Shown: in pieces, positions 10,905-22,980 of the stretch
How the letters are laid out: every line of letters starts with the position of its first letter
Position numbering within the stretch: position 1 is the stretch's first letter
Assembly: GCA_014529385.2 (NCBI GenBank)
Contig: CM043949.1
Coordinates: forward strand, 150,348,428-150,412,427
Direction of reading: 5' to 3'
Length of the DNA: 64,000 nt
DNA from: Adiantum capillus-veneris
Lineage: Eukaryota > Streptophyta > Polypodiopsida > Polypodiales > Pteridaceae
Made by a program: the position numbers and the translations under genes
Notes under the pieces: model-generated
What the model saw: the letters and a program-made list of their open reading frames with translations, nothing else
What the model was told of the DNA's origin: nothing
Database searches by the model: none

Positions 10905-12220
10905 TCAATCTTCATTTAAGTAAACACACATATCAATTTCTTCATCACTTGCAACAAAATCCAGTGCATCATCATCTGTTACTTTATCTTCATCCATAAC
11001 ATGTTCATCAGAGCCTTCATTTTGACTTTCTTCCGAAACAAAGGGATTTGTATCGCCTCTTCTTTTGAACAATTTAATTATTTTCCCTGCAATGGGAATC
11101 TTCATTTCTGTACCATCCAACTCATGCAAGGTATAAGTTGCATTTCCATGTACATGGTTAACCACATAAGGGCCAAACTATCTCTTTGAAAGATTTCTTA
11201 TCCTTGAATATTGGTTATCAAGACTACTTTCATACACCAACACCCAATCACCTTCCTCAAAAGCTCTAGGTCTGAGCCTATGCCTTTTATCAAATCTGTC
11301 CTTATTCTTCAACCTTGCATCTTTTAATCGTGCTACTGCAATCTCAACATCTTGAGGCCTTGTTTATAATTGTTGTATGCGCCAAACAATAAGGTCTTTG
11401 CTACTCGTTCCATCTTCCCAAAGGCAATACATTCCATGTGGGAACTACATCCTCAATTGGCATTATAGATTTCTGGCCATACATCAACTCAAAAGGCATA
11501 TAACTAGTAACTGAGTTATGAGTTGTACGATCAACCCATAAAGCACAAGGCAATAACCTAGGCCACTCTCTCATTTCACCTTTGCACGCCTTAGCCAAAG
11601 CTTTAATGATAGGTAGATGTCCAAGTTCTAATTTACCATTCCCTTTAGGATTGTATGCAGTAGTGAGAGAGCGAGTTTAATGCCCAACCTAGAGAAATTT
11701 GTTTTTGCTTTGTCAGCATCCAACCCACCCCTGTCTGCTATTAATTTCCCAATACAGCCATAATGGCTAATTACATCATCCAAGAGGAACTTACATATCC
11801 CTTATGTGCTTTTCGTTCTTAGAGCACGACCCTCAACTTGGTTGGTTAAGTCTTCTCGTGCAAGCACTATGTACCTCATTTGCCATAAGCCTAATGGCAT
11901 TCTAACTAGATCTACTACCCACTTGTAATGCAAGGCCAATGGGTAAGTAGGGTGAAACCCATCACGATGACGTATATTTGAATACATTTGACAGGTTTCA
12001 CAAGACTCCACAAAGTGAGATACATCTTTATACATACCTTTCCACCAATACCTCTCTTTCATTTTAGTAAAGGTTGCCCATACGCCTCTATGTCTAGCAT
12101 AAGGACTAAAGTGATGAAACTTTGTCATAAGCTCATTTTGAGTGTCCTTATGATTCACGACTCTCAAAGGCATTCCATTTATTTATTTTGGATGCTTCCA
12201 TAAGTACCCATCTTTTAAAA
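10905..12220 (-). pseudogene. Integrase of element 2 (broken)
   Basis: Minus-strand fragments match the integrase of the intact element. At 11802-12173 is the zinc-binding N-terminal part with ESCETCQMYSN and the start of the catalytic core (KWVVDLVRMPLGLW). At 11401-11598 is the core segment around ALWVDRTTHNSVTSYMPFEL. At 10905-11165 is the C-terminal GPY/F-like end (NATYTLHELDGTEMKIPI). The Trp codon in MPLGLW is TGG here but TAG in the intact element. Another stop replaces Gln in KHPKQK. Several frameshifts; non-functional. Confidence 0.8.
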
Positions 12221-12221
12221 A

Positions 12222-13014
12222 CTATCCATAGGCCTTTCTCCGTATTCTTTTGAACTCTTGATCAATCCACCCTTCTTCCCTTGTCAAAGTGCTCAGATAA
12301 TGTCCAATGAGCAACCAGTCACCTTGATATAGGTCCTCTATAAATGACTCAAGTGCATTTGATAGGCAAACACGATCACACTTGGCATGAGAGATACTAT
12401 AGAACCTTGTGCCAGCATCATCACCCTCAACCACCATGTCCTTCATTTTCATACATTTCTCTTGAAAGCATATCCGCCACTGGATTATCTTTCCCTGCAA
12501 TATGCTTAAATTCTAGATTCAAGGACTTTATGTAGTCAATCCATCTCAACATAGCAATGTCGAGAGTTGAGCAGCTTGTGATCATTCCAAGAAGGGGTAG
12601 ACAATTAGTCTCCACAATTACATTTGCTCCAATCAAATACTCTTTGTCACATTTCAATGCTTTGACTACTCCCCATAACTCTCCTTTTACCTGTGGATAG
12701 TTGCGTTGATGAGTATTGAGGACTTTTGCGTCAAATATCACCACATATCGCTTGCCATCACCATCATCTTGTCCAATCGCCCATCTAATTCTTGTGGGGC
12801 TAGTATCCACTATCACAATGACATATCTTCCACATTCATAGTTTGCTTTCCTCAAAGTTGGAGACATAAGCAGCAAATTCTTTAATTTTCTCATGGCATG
12901 GCTATGCATTTCTTCCCATTGAAACTTTTGGTTCTTTCTCAAAAGTTGATACAAAGGCTCTGCTACATGTGCATAATGCGGAATCCAGATAACATAAAAC
13001 ACGCATGTACCCAA
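12222..13014 (-). pseudogene. RNase H region of element 2 (broken)
   Basis: Minus-strand fragments carry the RNase H landmarks VIVDTSPTRIRWAIGQDD (first catalytic Asp), VKGELWGVVKALK and a C-terminal KHIAGKDNPVADMLSR. The two fragments are joined by a frameshift near 12430-12500. The reading frame ends at TAG (12222-12224) after RRKAYG, and a stop stands at exactly the same codon (TAA) in the intact element. This domain would degrade the RNA strand during reverse transcription. Confidence 0.8.
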
Positions 13015-13020
13015 GACCCT

Positions 13021-13303
13021 TCAAATTTCAGTGACATTTAAACATTTCTCTTTCATTCTTTGAATTACACCAATCTTTGCAAGACAAGGCCTTCTACCAT
13101 ATGGCCCACACATATGTCCTACTATAAGAACTTCATTCACACCAAACACTGACTTTTGGCCAGACAAGGTAAGGTTCACTTCTTCCAACCTTGACAAGAT
13201 CTTATCACAATCACTAATATGGTTTGCCACATACTTGTGGCCCCCCCTCGATTCCAAAGACACATCTATATCACCTACATCACATCCTTTGATTGCCACA
13301 TCA
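13021..13303 (-). pseudogene. Reverse transcriptase of element 2, downstream part
   Basis: Minus-strand sequence with VAIKGCDVGDIDVSLESRG, the NHISDCDKILSRLEEVNLTLSG block and HMCGPYGRRPCLAKIG. It corresponds to the RT thumb and connection just after the catalytic FIDD. It is separated from the upstream RT half by the inserted TTAA-flanked element at 13308-14628. In element 3 the same stretch is uninterrupted. Confidence 0.8.
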
Positions 13304-13307
13304 TTAA

Positions 13308-14628
13308 CACTAGGTTGGTAACCTAACAGGACATAAAAGTGTCCTTTCAGGGTTTTGAAAAAAACCTCCAAAACCATAGTAGATCCAGTCATTTTGTAAA
13401 ATCCTTTCATGAGGTTATAGTTCAAGGCCTACTACACATGGAAAAAATAAGAAACTTGTAAAATTTCTCATCTTTTGGTCACACCAGGCCTCCAAAGTTG
13501 ATGGACCAGTACATTTTCATCAAAACAGTCATTTCTTACGTTTTGTTGCATAAAAATAAGATTAGGGATTTTTGTAGGACTTGAGATAAATTCCCTAGTT
13601 AACTTCAATGGGTTGGTGATCAGAACATATGATTGCTTCTCACTCACTATTTTTTGTTTTGCCAAAAGAAATAGGTACAAAAATGTTGAATTTTTACCAT
13701 TCTGCAAACCTATCATCAAAGTTTCTATAGCCACGCTCAATAAAAATAATATATGCATGTTTTCTTAGTTCCCTATTGTCCTTTAGGTTCATAAGGAGCC
13801 ATGGAGCATGTCAAAAGAATAATACATCTCTTACCAAGGGGAATCTGGGTGACAAAGATGAAGTGCTAAATACAGCAAACATGAAAAAACTGGGTTCAAC
13901 ATTATGAGTTGTAGAATCCCATAGAAACTATTCAATATCTAGCCAAATTTGATCCTTATGACTAGATATGGTTACTACCTACAAAATGCATGTAGTTGTC
14001 ATAAGAAACTAACAATATTTAAAAATCTATACTTGATATACTAGAATGTTTTGTTTTCTTTTATAATTGAAAAAATCAACCATCGTTGTCTACTATGCAA
14101 AATAGGGTATTAGGTGCCAAAAAACTCAAGGAATATTAGCTTTATGTTACAATATGCGACATAGAAAATCAAAACTGCATTTGGATATCATGAAAGCCAC
14201 CAAAAAAATCATAGAAGAGCTAAAATTGGCTAAAAAATAGGATTTGACAATTCTTGTAATTTGGTCATAGCTTACAACTTTAACATTTATTTCTCCCTAG
14301 AAGCATCAGGACATGTTAAGGACTACTAAAGATAGTTCTCTAGCATTATAGACCTCACAAACATGAATTCTAGAGTGGTATAGTTGCAAAAAGTTTAAAA
14401 AAGCCAAAAATAGGACCCGTTTTTTCACACAGTTTAGGTTGTGAAATGTTGCGCAAGAACAAGGTTAAAGATGGAATTGATATTCCAAAAAAATGTCAAG
14501 TTTTTTTCAGCTCATGAGACAAATTTATAGATAGATAGCACCTCAAAATCCATTTTGAAACGCTTGACATAATTCAAGAAAAATGGTCACTTAACAGGAC
14601 ATAAAAGTGTCCCATTACCAACCTAGTG
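13308..14628. mobile_element. Inverted-repeat DNA element inserted in the RT, TTAA duplication
   Basis: Ends are the inverted repeat CACTAGGTTGGTAA and TTACCAACCTAGTG, flanked by TTAA at 13304-13307 and 14629-14632. Element 3 lacks the insert at the same RT position, which proves insertion. Just inside both ends a 21-bp direct repeat TAACAGGACATAAAAGTGTCC occurs (about 13323-13345 and 14591-14611), itself containing the hairpin GGACA...TGTCC. No transposase is visible in 1321 bp, so it is a non-autonomous MITE-like element. TTAA targets are typical of piggyBac. CACTA ends are typical of En/Spm, which makes 3-bp duplications, so the superfamily is open. Confidence 0.8.
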
Positions 14629-14632
14629 TTAA

Positions 14633-15415
14633 GGAAAGGCATTGTGGTTTGAGGTATGAAGTCACGTAGGACTTTGTTCATACCACTCATCATATGTGCA
14701 ACTGAATTAGTTGCTCCTTGAGGTAAGGTGCACATCCTTATCAGTCCCAAAGGTGTCCTCATGGTAGTCAGGTCCCTCTTTTCCATTGCTAGCTAGAACT
14801 GATTATACCCTGAGTACAAATTTCCCATAGAAAATATTTCCCTTCCTGCAAATGCCTCTGCAAATTCATCAACAACTGGCCATGTACCTACATTTTTTAT
14901 TGTCACCTTATTTACAGATTTCATATCCTGAATAAACCATAAATAACCATTTTTCTTCGGAACTGTGAACCACCTATCTAGATACGGAGCACAAGAAGGC
15001 TCCAAAATCCCCATCATGGTCTTTTCATTAACCAACTCAGTCACTTTTGGCAAATGGGCCTTTGGAATCGGATACGACTCAAGTTCCAAGGTACATGAGG
15101 AATAGTGAAGATCACCATAGGAGCAACAATGGATGGATCAACACGTCCTATCTCATGTGCTTCTAATGCAAAAGCGTTTCCATGTTTAGCAAGCATTTCT
15201 TCAAAGCATACTCTTTCAACATCTATCAAATTGTCCTTGCAACCAATATTTAACTCCTTCAAAGTATCATGTGTAAACTTATGTCCAATCTTGCACGGCT
15301 CACAAAGACTATGTTGCAAAGCAACTTGATCCATCTTATCCGTACAGTCTTTTGAAAGAGGTAATGCCACTGGTTTTTTCACTTTATTTGCCAAAGACTT
15401 GTACTTGTTCTGCAC
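14633..15415 (-). pseudogene. Reverse transcriptase of element 2, upstream part
   Basis: Minus-strand fragments at 14574-14786, 14793-15089 and 15041-15415. They carry VVDEFAEAFAGREIFSMGN, the LTTMRTPLGLIRMCTLPQGA block and SSLCEPCKIG-like linker sequence with PSIVAPMVIFTIPHVPW. These match the fingers and palm of the intact RT. Frameshifts at about 14790 and 15060. The palm ends at the MPFL stretch, just where the TTAA element has inserted next to the catalytic motif. Confidence 0.8.
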
Positions 15416-15419
15416 CCGT

Positions 15420-16040
15420 ACATCAACACCTTGAGCATTTTTGAAATCCTAAAGGACTTTATACATTTCTAAATGAAAAAACTTTCACAACCTCACTTCC
15501 CATACGCAAATTGCAATCCACTAAAGACTCCATGTCTTGCATAATATCCACAAATGAACACTCATAAAACACTTTTGTAATGCATTCATCATTTTCTAGC
15601 AAACCGTTCATCTTCAAACCTCTTTGTACACTATTTACATGTTGTTGTTCACCCCGCTTTAAGTCCTCACACTTTGTAAAATCAATAGAGCCATAGTCTG
15701 TTAATCCTACAAAACCTGTAGAAAACGTTTTCTTTGCATATACATCATGGAAGAAATTTTCTCTTCTTGCACCACTGCAATCCCGCTCTACAATGGTACA
15801 TGGCCAAAACCCCTCATATCCTTGTAGTCCTTGAATTCTTTTTTTGTCTTTGGGAAGGGTTTCTCTCTACTAAGACTTTCACGGTTCCTTTCATTGTCCA
15901 CACAAACAGTAAGAAATTGTAATGCACGCTTCCCATCCATGCTCCTTATCCTAGCATAAGCTGACCCATCGTCCATTACCTTTTTGATAAAGACTCTTTG
16001 ACATAAGGTTAATTTCTGACCCATGATCTATCAATGCAAT
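15420..16040 (-). pseudogene. Protease end and protease-RT junction of element 2
   Basis: Minus strand. The protease end (KVMDDGSAYARIRSMDGKR ... MRGFGHVPL) stops with TAG near 15788. The RT-frame sequence continues from the -1 frame, as in the intact copy. The heptamer GGGTTTT is preserved just before the stop, in the same codon register. The downstream linker (15420-15780) is open in pieces only. This part joins structural and enzymatic genes of the element. Confidence 0.65.
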
Positions 16041-16094
16041 ATATGTCTCTTCTAAGTCTCCCACTTTTACCAGGGTCTCAGTAGTTGCTCTTGC

Positions 16095-17220
16095 TCAATG
16101 ATTCTTCAAGTAGTAACTCTTGTGAGTAGTTGCAACTTCATCTTCATCATCCAAAAAGTGAACGTGTTTTACTCCTCCCCTAGACTTGTAGCATCTAGTG
16201 ATAGTTTGATCACCTTGTTCGCCATAGACATGTACTCCCTGTGCATTTAAGGTCTCTTCTTCACCATGTACATGGATAGATTTGGTAAGAGACTTTGATT
16301 TCACAATCCCTTCTTGCATGGTCACTACTATCACACCATATGTATATGTTTACAACGCCTTCTTTGCTTTGAGGTTGTTGCCCTATAGGTTGATGTGATG
16401 GTTGCCCCTTCTCTTCTAGCCTTGTAAACTTTAGCTCTTGCATTCCTACTACAATATCATCCAAGTTGGACTTGTCACTCTTTCGAACCACAATAATAGG
16501 ATTTATAGGACTCTCAGAAACACTTGGGACTTGAGTAGGGTTGACAATCATCCTGCCTTTTTGTTGTTGTCGATTATTTAACAGCGAAATGGCATCTTCA
16601 ACTTCATTCCAATTAGTCTTTAAGCCTTGTTCCGCATCCTTATCCTCAAGTAGTAACTCTAGCTTCTCTTGAATCTCTTTACATGCTGCTTGCAAAAAGA
16701 GCTCTCTCTTCTCTACGTTTAGCGTAGCCTTTTCAGTCCTTGACAGTTGATCATATCGGCGTTCAAAATCCCTTAGCGCTTCGGTAGGCGAAAGCCCCTT
16801 TTTTGGCCGAACTACCGGCTCTAAAAAAGTCCTCTTTGTTACCCTTTTGGAATCCTCCATGAAATAATCTTCCTTCAAGGCTAATTTGAATGCTTCCCAA
16901 GCTGCCTCATGATCATTTCTAATTCACCTTACATGCTCTTTGATCTTAGGAACCAAGCAAGTTCAAAACGTTGCACTATCTCTGCTTCGGGCACTCTATG
17001 AAGCTCCATCTCCTTTATGTATCCACAAGGATAATTTGTTACATCTTTACCTTTAAATTGGTCCATTTTCTTCACCACACATTGAAGCACTTTCGTTGAG
17101 GAAAGCTCCCTTCTTTTTGCAGCTTGTTGCTACTGCATAAACACTGCAAAGGCTTGAAACATTTTCCTTGTGACTGGATCAAACCAAACCCATGTTCCTT
17201 TCGTTGCTCCATAGATTTAA
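16095..17220 (-). pseudogene. Gag and zinc knuckle of element 2 (broken)
   Basis: The minus-strand piece at 16261-16878 contains MKEDYFMEDSKRVTKRTFLE, the region ALRDFERRYDQLSRTEKATL and the knuckle CDSSDHARRDC. The first cysteine pair of the knuckle is partly kept (YIWCDSSDHARRDCEIK). Further N-terminal gag continues in other frames up to about 17220. The piece at 16095-16334 covers the Gag-protease spacer. Gag would form the particle shell and bind element RNA. Confidence 0.75.
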
Positions 17221-17272
17221 ACCTTTTTTTTGAAACATTCAATGAAACTTTTGAACCCTCACCCTAGCCTAC

Positions 17273-17290
17273 TTCACATCGGGTTTACTA
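17273..17290 (-). other. Primer binding site of element 2 (decayed tRNA-Trp type)
   Basis: The plus strand reads TTCACATCGGGTTTACTA. It aligns with the plant tRNA-Trp 3' end TTCACGTCGGGTTCACCA, with a few transitions. It lies six bases inside the 5' LTR. Confidence 0.65.
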
Positions 17291-17296
17291 AAAAAT

Positions 17297-18343
17297 TGTC
17301 AAGAAGTACGCAGTCTGGAAAGCATCGGGCCTTTGACTGTGAGGATTCGTAGCAAATTCAAGCAAGGCGTAGATGATTTGAAGCCAAAAACACACCAACA
17401 AAGAACAAACCTCTAGCCATGAAAGCTTCTCTTTGAAAAATAAACAACATCAACTCAAAACTTTTGTGTGTGCGATGATTTTGTGTAGCCTCACTGCCAA
17501 TTACACAATTGCAGTGCTCTTTCGCCTTGATAAAACCCCTACACAAACGCTTCAATTCTCCGTCGTAGCCATTCATGGAAGATTTAGAACTTAATTATTC
17601 ATTCCCAAGTAGATATTTGAAGAGATGAAACCCTAATTGGTGGCCTCACAACCTCAAATACAGGGTTGGTGGAACAACACGGGACTGCACTAGCATACCT
17701 TAGGTGCAGGCTTTGTATCCCTTCACATAGGAGATTATAGTGCTGATATTTCTCTTATAAAATGTCCCCTCACTCCTCATAGTCATGGTACCATGAGTGA
17801 TGTGGAATTTTGAGCCATGTTTGATCAATTTTGTGTCATGTTTTACCATTTTATGAGCATTTTTTACCATTTTTAAACCAAAAAATGGCCTTTTTTGCCC
17901 GTAAAAAGCCCAAACGAGTTGGGAAAAATCCCAAAATTTTTGAAAAAGTCCCATTGGGTTTTAATTTCATCTTGAACCTCATTTTTCCACTTAGCAAACA
18001 CTCTCGATGCATCTCTTACGCCCGTGCATGAAACCTGCTATTTTGGACCGAGATCGCCCGCATTGAACATCCTAGACCAAACGAGCGTGCCACTTCGATC
18101 CACTTGAAATTTGTAAATTCCTAAACCAAAAAAGGAATATTTTAATGTGATAAAACACGCCTCAATGCCACATCCAGGTCGTCGCTATCTCGGCAAGGTA
18201 TATATATACAAAGCTGCAACCGTGGCATATATTTTCGCATGTATCACATTATGTACATCATAGCATTTGGTCCCACACAGTAAAAGAATTGAGAGTGAGG
18301 TAGTTATTTCAATTTCACATTATGCATGTCTCACGACACTACA
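17297..18343 (-). repeat. 5' LTR of element 2, complete
   Basis: Plus-strand ends TGTCAAGAAG...ACACTACA, 1047 bp. It matches the LTRs at 23617-24586 and 29259-30192 over its whole length. It contains the palindrome CATGGTACCATG at about 17783. Followed by ACGTGCCAAAGCAC, the same flank as element 3 (ACATGATAAAGCAC). Confidence 0.85.
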
Positions 18344-20000
18344 ACGTGCCAAAGCACCCTACAATTCCTTTCAAACTCTCACAGCTAGAGGCCAAGTTGC
18401 ACTTTCCTAGGTCAAGAACACCGACTTTTCAATATTCTTTTGGTGCACTTGACATGAAATAAGCGAGTGTGAGAAATTGGATGTTGGATCAATGAAAATG
18501 TTTCAAGCTTTTTATATGTCCATGCAATAGCAACAAGCTCCAAAAAGGAGGGGAATCTGAACCACAAAGGCGCTTCACTCAATTTTTGACAAGATTGATT
18601 AGTTTGATGGAAAAAATATCACGAAGTATAGACATCACTATGAGAATGAAACAGAGTTAAACAAGGTGCTAGGAATTGAGATGACGAGAAGTTCTTAGCT
18701 TCTTGTGGTGCCGGAGATTCAAGATCATGTGAAAACCATAAGGGGCTGAGCATGTTGAAGATTTAGAATCTTTCAAGATTTCTTTAACGGATGAATACTT
18801 TAAAGAGGATCGTGAGAGGGTTACAGAAAGGAAATTCCTAGAGTGTGTGGTAAAGCCAAAAGAAGCGACTTGCATCACTGAATTATTAAGGGATCTTCAG
18901 CATCGCTACGCCCAATTATCAGCCACAAAAAGACATTACTTGGATAGAGAAAAGACAAAACTATTCTTAGTAATCTATAGGACCAAAGGTTCAAGGGAAG
19001 CTTGAACTACTCTTAGAGGAAGAGAGTACAAAGCAAGGATTGAGGACAGAATGGAAATAAGTCAAAGATGCAGTTTCATTACTTGCCAAGAGACAATGCC
19101 GACTAGACAAAATGGTGGTTTCTAATGTCACTTCTCTTTCTATCACACCAAAAAGGCTTCAAAGCTAATTAATTCAACTCTAAAAGTGGAAGAATCCACA
19201 CTAGATGAGTTTGTAAAGGGCATGTGAGAGATAAACTTGAAACTTGCAAGGCTGATAGAAAAGGCCCATCAGAGCAACCATCATGGCAAACATCACCAAA
19301 CAAGCAAGTTTTTGTAGATAGGTGCATATAGTGCGATAACAAGGATCATACAAGGAGATATTGTGATAGCTTTAAGGATTCTTTGATCAAAGAACTTTTT
19401 TTTTTCAAGGATGGAAAGATTCATCTCATAGAGCATGATTACTTTTGAGGACCAACTTTGAAAAATGTGGAATGTGGAAGTTAGTTGAAGACATGGTCAC
19501 AAGCCAGGCTAAGCCAGCAGCCTACGGCATGAAGATTGAAGTAAGAGTCTAAGCAAAGATGAGCAGGTATCAAATGAGTTATGGCCATATTCTCTAGATT
19601 TTGCTATAAATAAAAAGGTAACTACATATATAGTGCAGAAATCTAGAAATTGTATTCGTTAAACAAAAAGGCGGAATGATCCGATGGATGATTTGTCAGT
19701 TCACACATATATTGAAAAATCCCAAAATTGTGAAGCTATCATAGAAGAGTGGTGCAAACACAAAAATGGAGAATAAGGAACCTCAAAACGGGATACCCAA
19801 ATTTGAGGAAATAGAGATACTATTTCTCCAAGGGAAGTTTCATTGCAGCAGGTTCCACCATTGAAAATACCCATGGAGGATACACTGAGGATACATCAGC
19901 TGAAAGAAATTAGAAAAAGAGCAACGAATAGATTCTTGCATATAAGAACCAGTTAGATATAGAGTCTACTACAAATGTGAAGAAGGTATTGGAAGAAATA
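18344..20000 (+). pseudogene. Plus-strand gag relic, unit 1 copy
   Basis: Plus-strand sequence aligns with 30193-31900 (second duplication unit), and inverted with the gag of relic 1. Recognisable pieces are the Gln-rich start near 18520, the part about ELLRDLQHRYAQLSATKRHY near 18880, and the knuckle area near 19330 (CDNKDHTRRYCDSF-like). Frames are broken many times. It ends near 20000 with no protease or RT, so it is a truncated copy. Confidence 0.65.
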
Positions 20001-20570
20001 ACTTCCGTGCAGCTTTCATGGGGTTGTTTTGCGGCTTCTTGTACGGATCGCTTCATGTATTGTAAGCTTGTGCCTTAAATAACAAGGGGGCTTCTACTAC
20101 TTCCTACTAGTAGTGTACATTCTCAGTTGCAAGCTTTGTTGCACTATATGACCATTATGTTTTAAGCGAAAGAGACTCTTAGCAAGGTATTATCTTCTAC
20201 TGCATTCAAGCGGCTTGAGCTTTCTCTCAATAAAAATGAGGAGGAAAGAAATCTCATGGTAAGTACTAAGTACTAAGGGCTAACCCATCATGAACCCAAA
20301 TTATAAGAGGAACGATCCCTTAGAGCTTGTGCGGCTTTCATTAACCGGAATCTTTACCAGATCCTTCCCCTTGCTCAGATGTTCATCCAGAATCGAAGTT
20401 TCGCACATAGCCTGTGGCTTTGAACACACTAAACTAATCCACTTCTCCACGACAAATTTGTTGACTCAGGCACCACCTCTGCAATATAGAAAAAACGATC
20501 GCCTGTCAATGTTGCTTTTCCCCCCTCGATCTATCAATACAGAAGGTGCTACCCCTCAATTCTAGTTGAC
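20001..20570. other. Non-coding sequence downstream of the gag relic, unit 1
   Basis: Contains a purine run AACAAGGGGGC at about 20081, possibly a purine tract of another element, and no convincing coding frame. It is shared with 31900-32460 in unit 2. Confidence 0.4.
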
Positions 20571-20850
20571 ATGCTCCACCCTGGGACGTGTGTACTGCTC
20601 TGGTTATGCGTGCCTGGCTCGCCGTGCGCCATGTGCCCACAGCTAAAAATAGCAAAAAGAGTTTTAAAGTTTTCGTAGACAAAAATAAATTTTAGTTAGT
20701 AGATTAAGATCGGGAAGATCCCTTGATGAGGTCGCTTCATCAAATAAGTATTACAAAAATAATAGAAAGACAAGACTCTAACACACCAACCCAATAAAGG
20801 TAGTGGAGGCTAGATTCCCTAGGCTCAAGGAGTTCACACTTCACAGGCCA

Positions 20851-20899
<49 letters not shown>

Positions 20900-21688
20900 T
20901 GCACGAGATCAGGATTGAGTCCCAGTGGCTCTATGCTTGATGTGTTGAGCGTTCCTTAGATCTCTTAGCTCTTGTCAATAAGTTTGCACCTGCGTGTCTA
21001 GCTGGGCACTTGCATAGCTCCGCTTGCTCGCCATGGCTGTGAACGTAGGAGACACTGATGGGAAAATCTGGGCACTTGCATAGCTCCACCTACTTGCCCT
21101 AGCTGTAAACGTCATCCGGCCATAGCCCGCTTGACAAACTCATGCACTTATTGGACGCAAAAGGAAACACGGCTTTGCTTAGATTTGAATAGTGTTGCAC
21201 CCTCTTCTGCCTCTCCATACCCTTGAGAAAATGTGATTCCTGCAAGATATGGGCTTCCTTGATGCAGCAAAAACTTTATCGATGATGTCCTACCATACAT
21301 GGTCAGTGCTAAGTTGGCCAGCCCTTCCCTGCCACCTAGCTTGTGACATGCGGGCACCAGCAATCTATGCAACAACTTCAGAAGGCACAATTCCACTAGT
21401 CACCTCACCAATGGGCTCTGTCGGGCTTTGGAAGCCCCAGATTTTTTGCCTGCACCAAGGCCCGCAACTTGTGGCTACTCCTACTGAAGCAACATACGTC
21501 CCTACCCCTAACATGAAAGGCCAAAGGGTAGATTGGCATGTGGTTCTCCTCCCAACCTCCCTACTTATAACCCTTGGCCTTTGCAAGTAGGTCCCCTCAA
21601 CTCATGTCTCGCCCTCGTCTCCTATCCGTACTGAGCCATTCAGTCCCTGGCCCCAGGCTTGGTTCCCAGTCCTACCATTGGCCTGACA
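20571..21688 (-). repeat. Minus-strand LTR fragment next to a gypsy pol end, unit 1
   Basis: At 21689-21708 the minus strand reads CTTCTCTAAGGGGGGAGTAA and then TGTCAGGCC. This is the classic purine tract and LTR start at the end of plant chromovirus-type pol genes. The LTR would run from 21688 down to about 20571. Upstream on the minus strand (about 21730-21850), one frame reads ENQDDILDFIEPSIEPGF, the kind of tail found at the pol end. It contains the (AG)n tract at 20855-20897. Same structure in unit 2. Confidence 0.5.
20855..20897. repeat. (AG)n microsatellite, unit 1
   Basis: About 21 GA/AG repeats inside the LTR fragment. The paralogous tract at 32955-33012 is longer (about 29 repeats). 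Confidence 0.95.
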
Positions 21689-22980
21689 TTACTCCCCCCT
21701 TAGAGAAGCGTTTTTGTCCTCGAAAGAACAAGTGATGAATCCAATGGTTTGTTAGAGTGAAACCCGGTTCAATAGAAGGTTCAATGAAATCAAGAATATC
21801 ATCTTGATTTTCCACATTGTCCTCCCTGTGTAACCGTCTTGGTGAACCCACTCATAACCAACATAGCGTGAACACTCCATGTAGAACTCACTTGAGAATG
21901 CTAAACAAGTTATCACAACTAAGAGGTGTCTAAATGCAAAGCCAGGTTTCGAACGTTTCAAAGATACTCGAACGTGCAGTAAAAACTATCCTCAGCTTTC
22001 CATGAAAGTAATATGCTGACATACTCATCAGCGGTGGCAACCAAGTCCTTGAGTTACTATTGTTTCTTGCCAGTAGCCAACCTCATCAGAACTGATGATG
22101 CAGGTTGAGAACTGGAGAATAACATGTAGAGACTAAAACTAGGCGCAAGATGCCTTTCATCATATAAACCAAACTCCAAACCAAAAAGGTAACCGATCTA
22201 GTTGTGTCTCTTCATGCTAACATATGCACTTAGCATATCCTTTAGCCTGGTTTACTAACGTATGCGGTTAGCATATCTTTTAGTACTAAATATAATTCTT
22301 GTAAACTATCCATTCAACGTGGGATGAATAACAGAGAATAAGAGTGAGGTTGTTTCCCCAATCAATTAAAGATAGTCTTCCGTGATTGAGGATCCTACGC
22401 CTAACCAAGTGAGGTTGCAGTCGTATACTTGATGTGAATTTGAGCGAAGTAAACTCATACAGTTCAGATCACCCAATCCCAGACACCCATACTATACCAT
22501 TATCATATATGGCCGGGTGTGAACTCATACCAAATCCACTAGAGAGGTTGCACTTGAAGTGCAAACACTTGTAGAAACAATAAAGTCCATGAATTTGCAT
22601 GCCTCTCTGAACAAATTTGTGTTAAACACTAGGGCCCATAACACCTAGAATGAATGCAATTAACACAAACAAATTCGAACCGCAATTTCATGACGAGACT
22701 TTCCACAGTACCGACGTGAAAGCCGTGAAACATAAGTTGGGCCATGATAGAATGTGAAAAAGCAATCACACCTAGGTACCAACCATGAGACATTCTCATT
22801 AGCACAGCATACTTATCTATACATAGAAACAACCATCTGTTACTTGGTTGTTTCATAGCACTTGTAATCTCAACAAGTCTATACGTAGTACCCAGCAATT
22901 TGTGGCTCAATGGTGGCTAGCATGATCCACCCTCGGACACACGCCATGTGTCCACAACTCTCCATTTTATTTTTGTTGGC
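21689..22980 (-). other. Tail of unit 1: gypsy pol end and unassigned sequence
   Basis: The first 150 bp resemble the C-terminal end of a gypsy pol on the minus strand. The rest (to about 22980) shows short frames only (for example 22629-22910) and is shared with 33791-35030. No function recognised. Confidence 0.4.

Larger units (their letters stand above)
10286..18343 (-). mobile_element. Ty3/gypsy retrotransposon, element 2 (unit 1 of the duplication)
   Basis: Minus-strand element with a truncated 3' LTR (10286-10846), purine tract, integrase, RNase H, RT, protease, gag, a tRNA-Trp-like primer site (17273-17290) and a complete 5' LTR (17297-18343). Order and sequence match the intact element at 49571-59623. 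A separate inverted-repeat element sits in the RT (13308-14628). Its right-hand junction with flanking DNA is the same as that of element 3, so both derive from one insertion that was later duplicated. Confidence 0.85.

Noticed and set aside
17780-17800. CATGGTACCATG palindrome in the LTRs as a regulatory operator
   Set aside because: Present in some LTR copies but altered in others (CATGGCACTATG at about 10310). There is no evidence beyond the palindrome itself.
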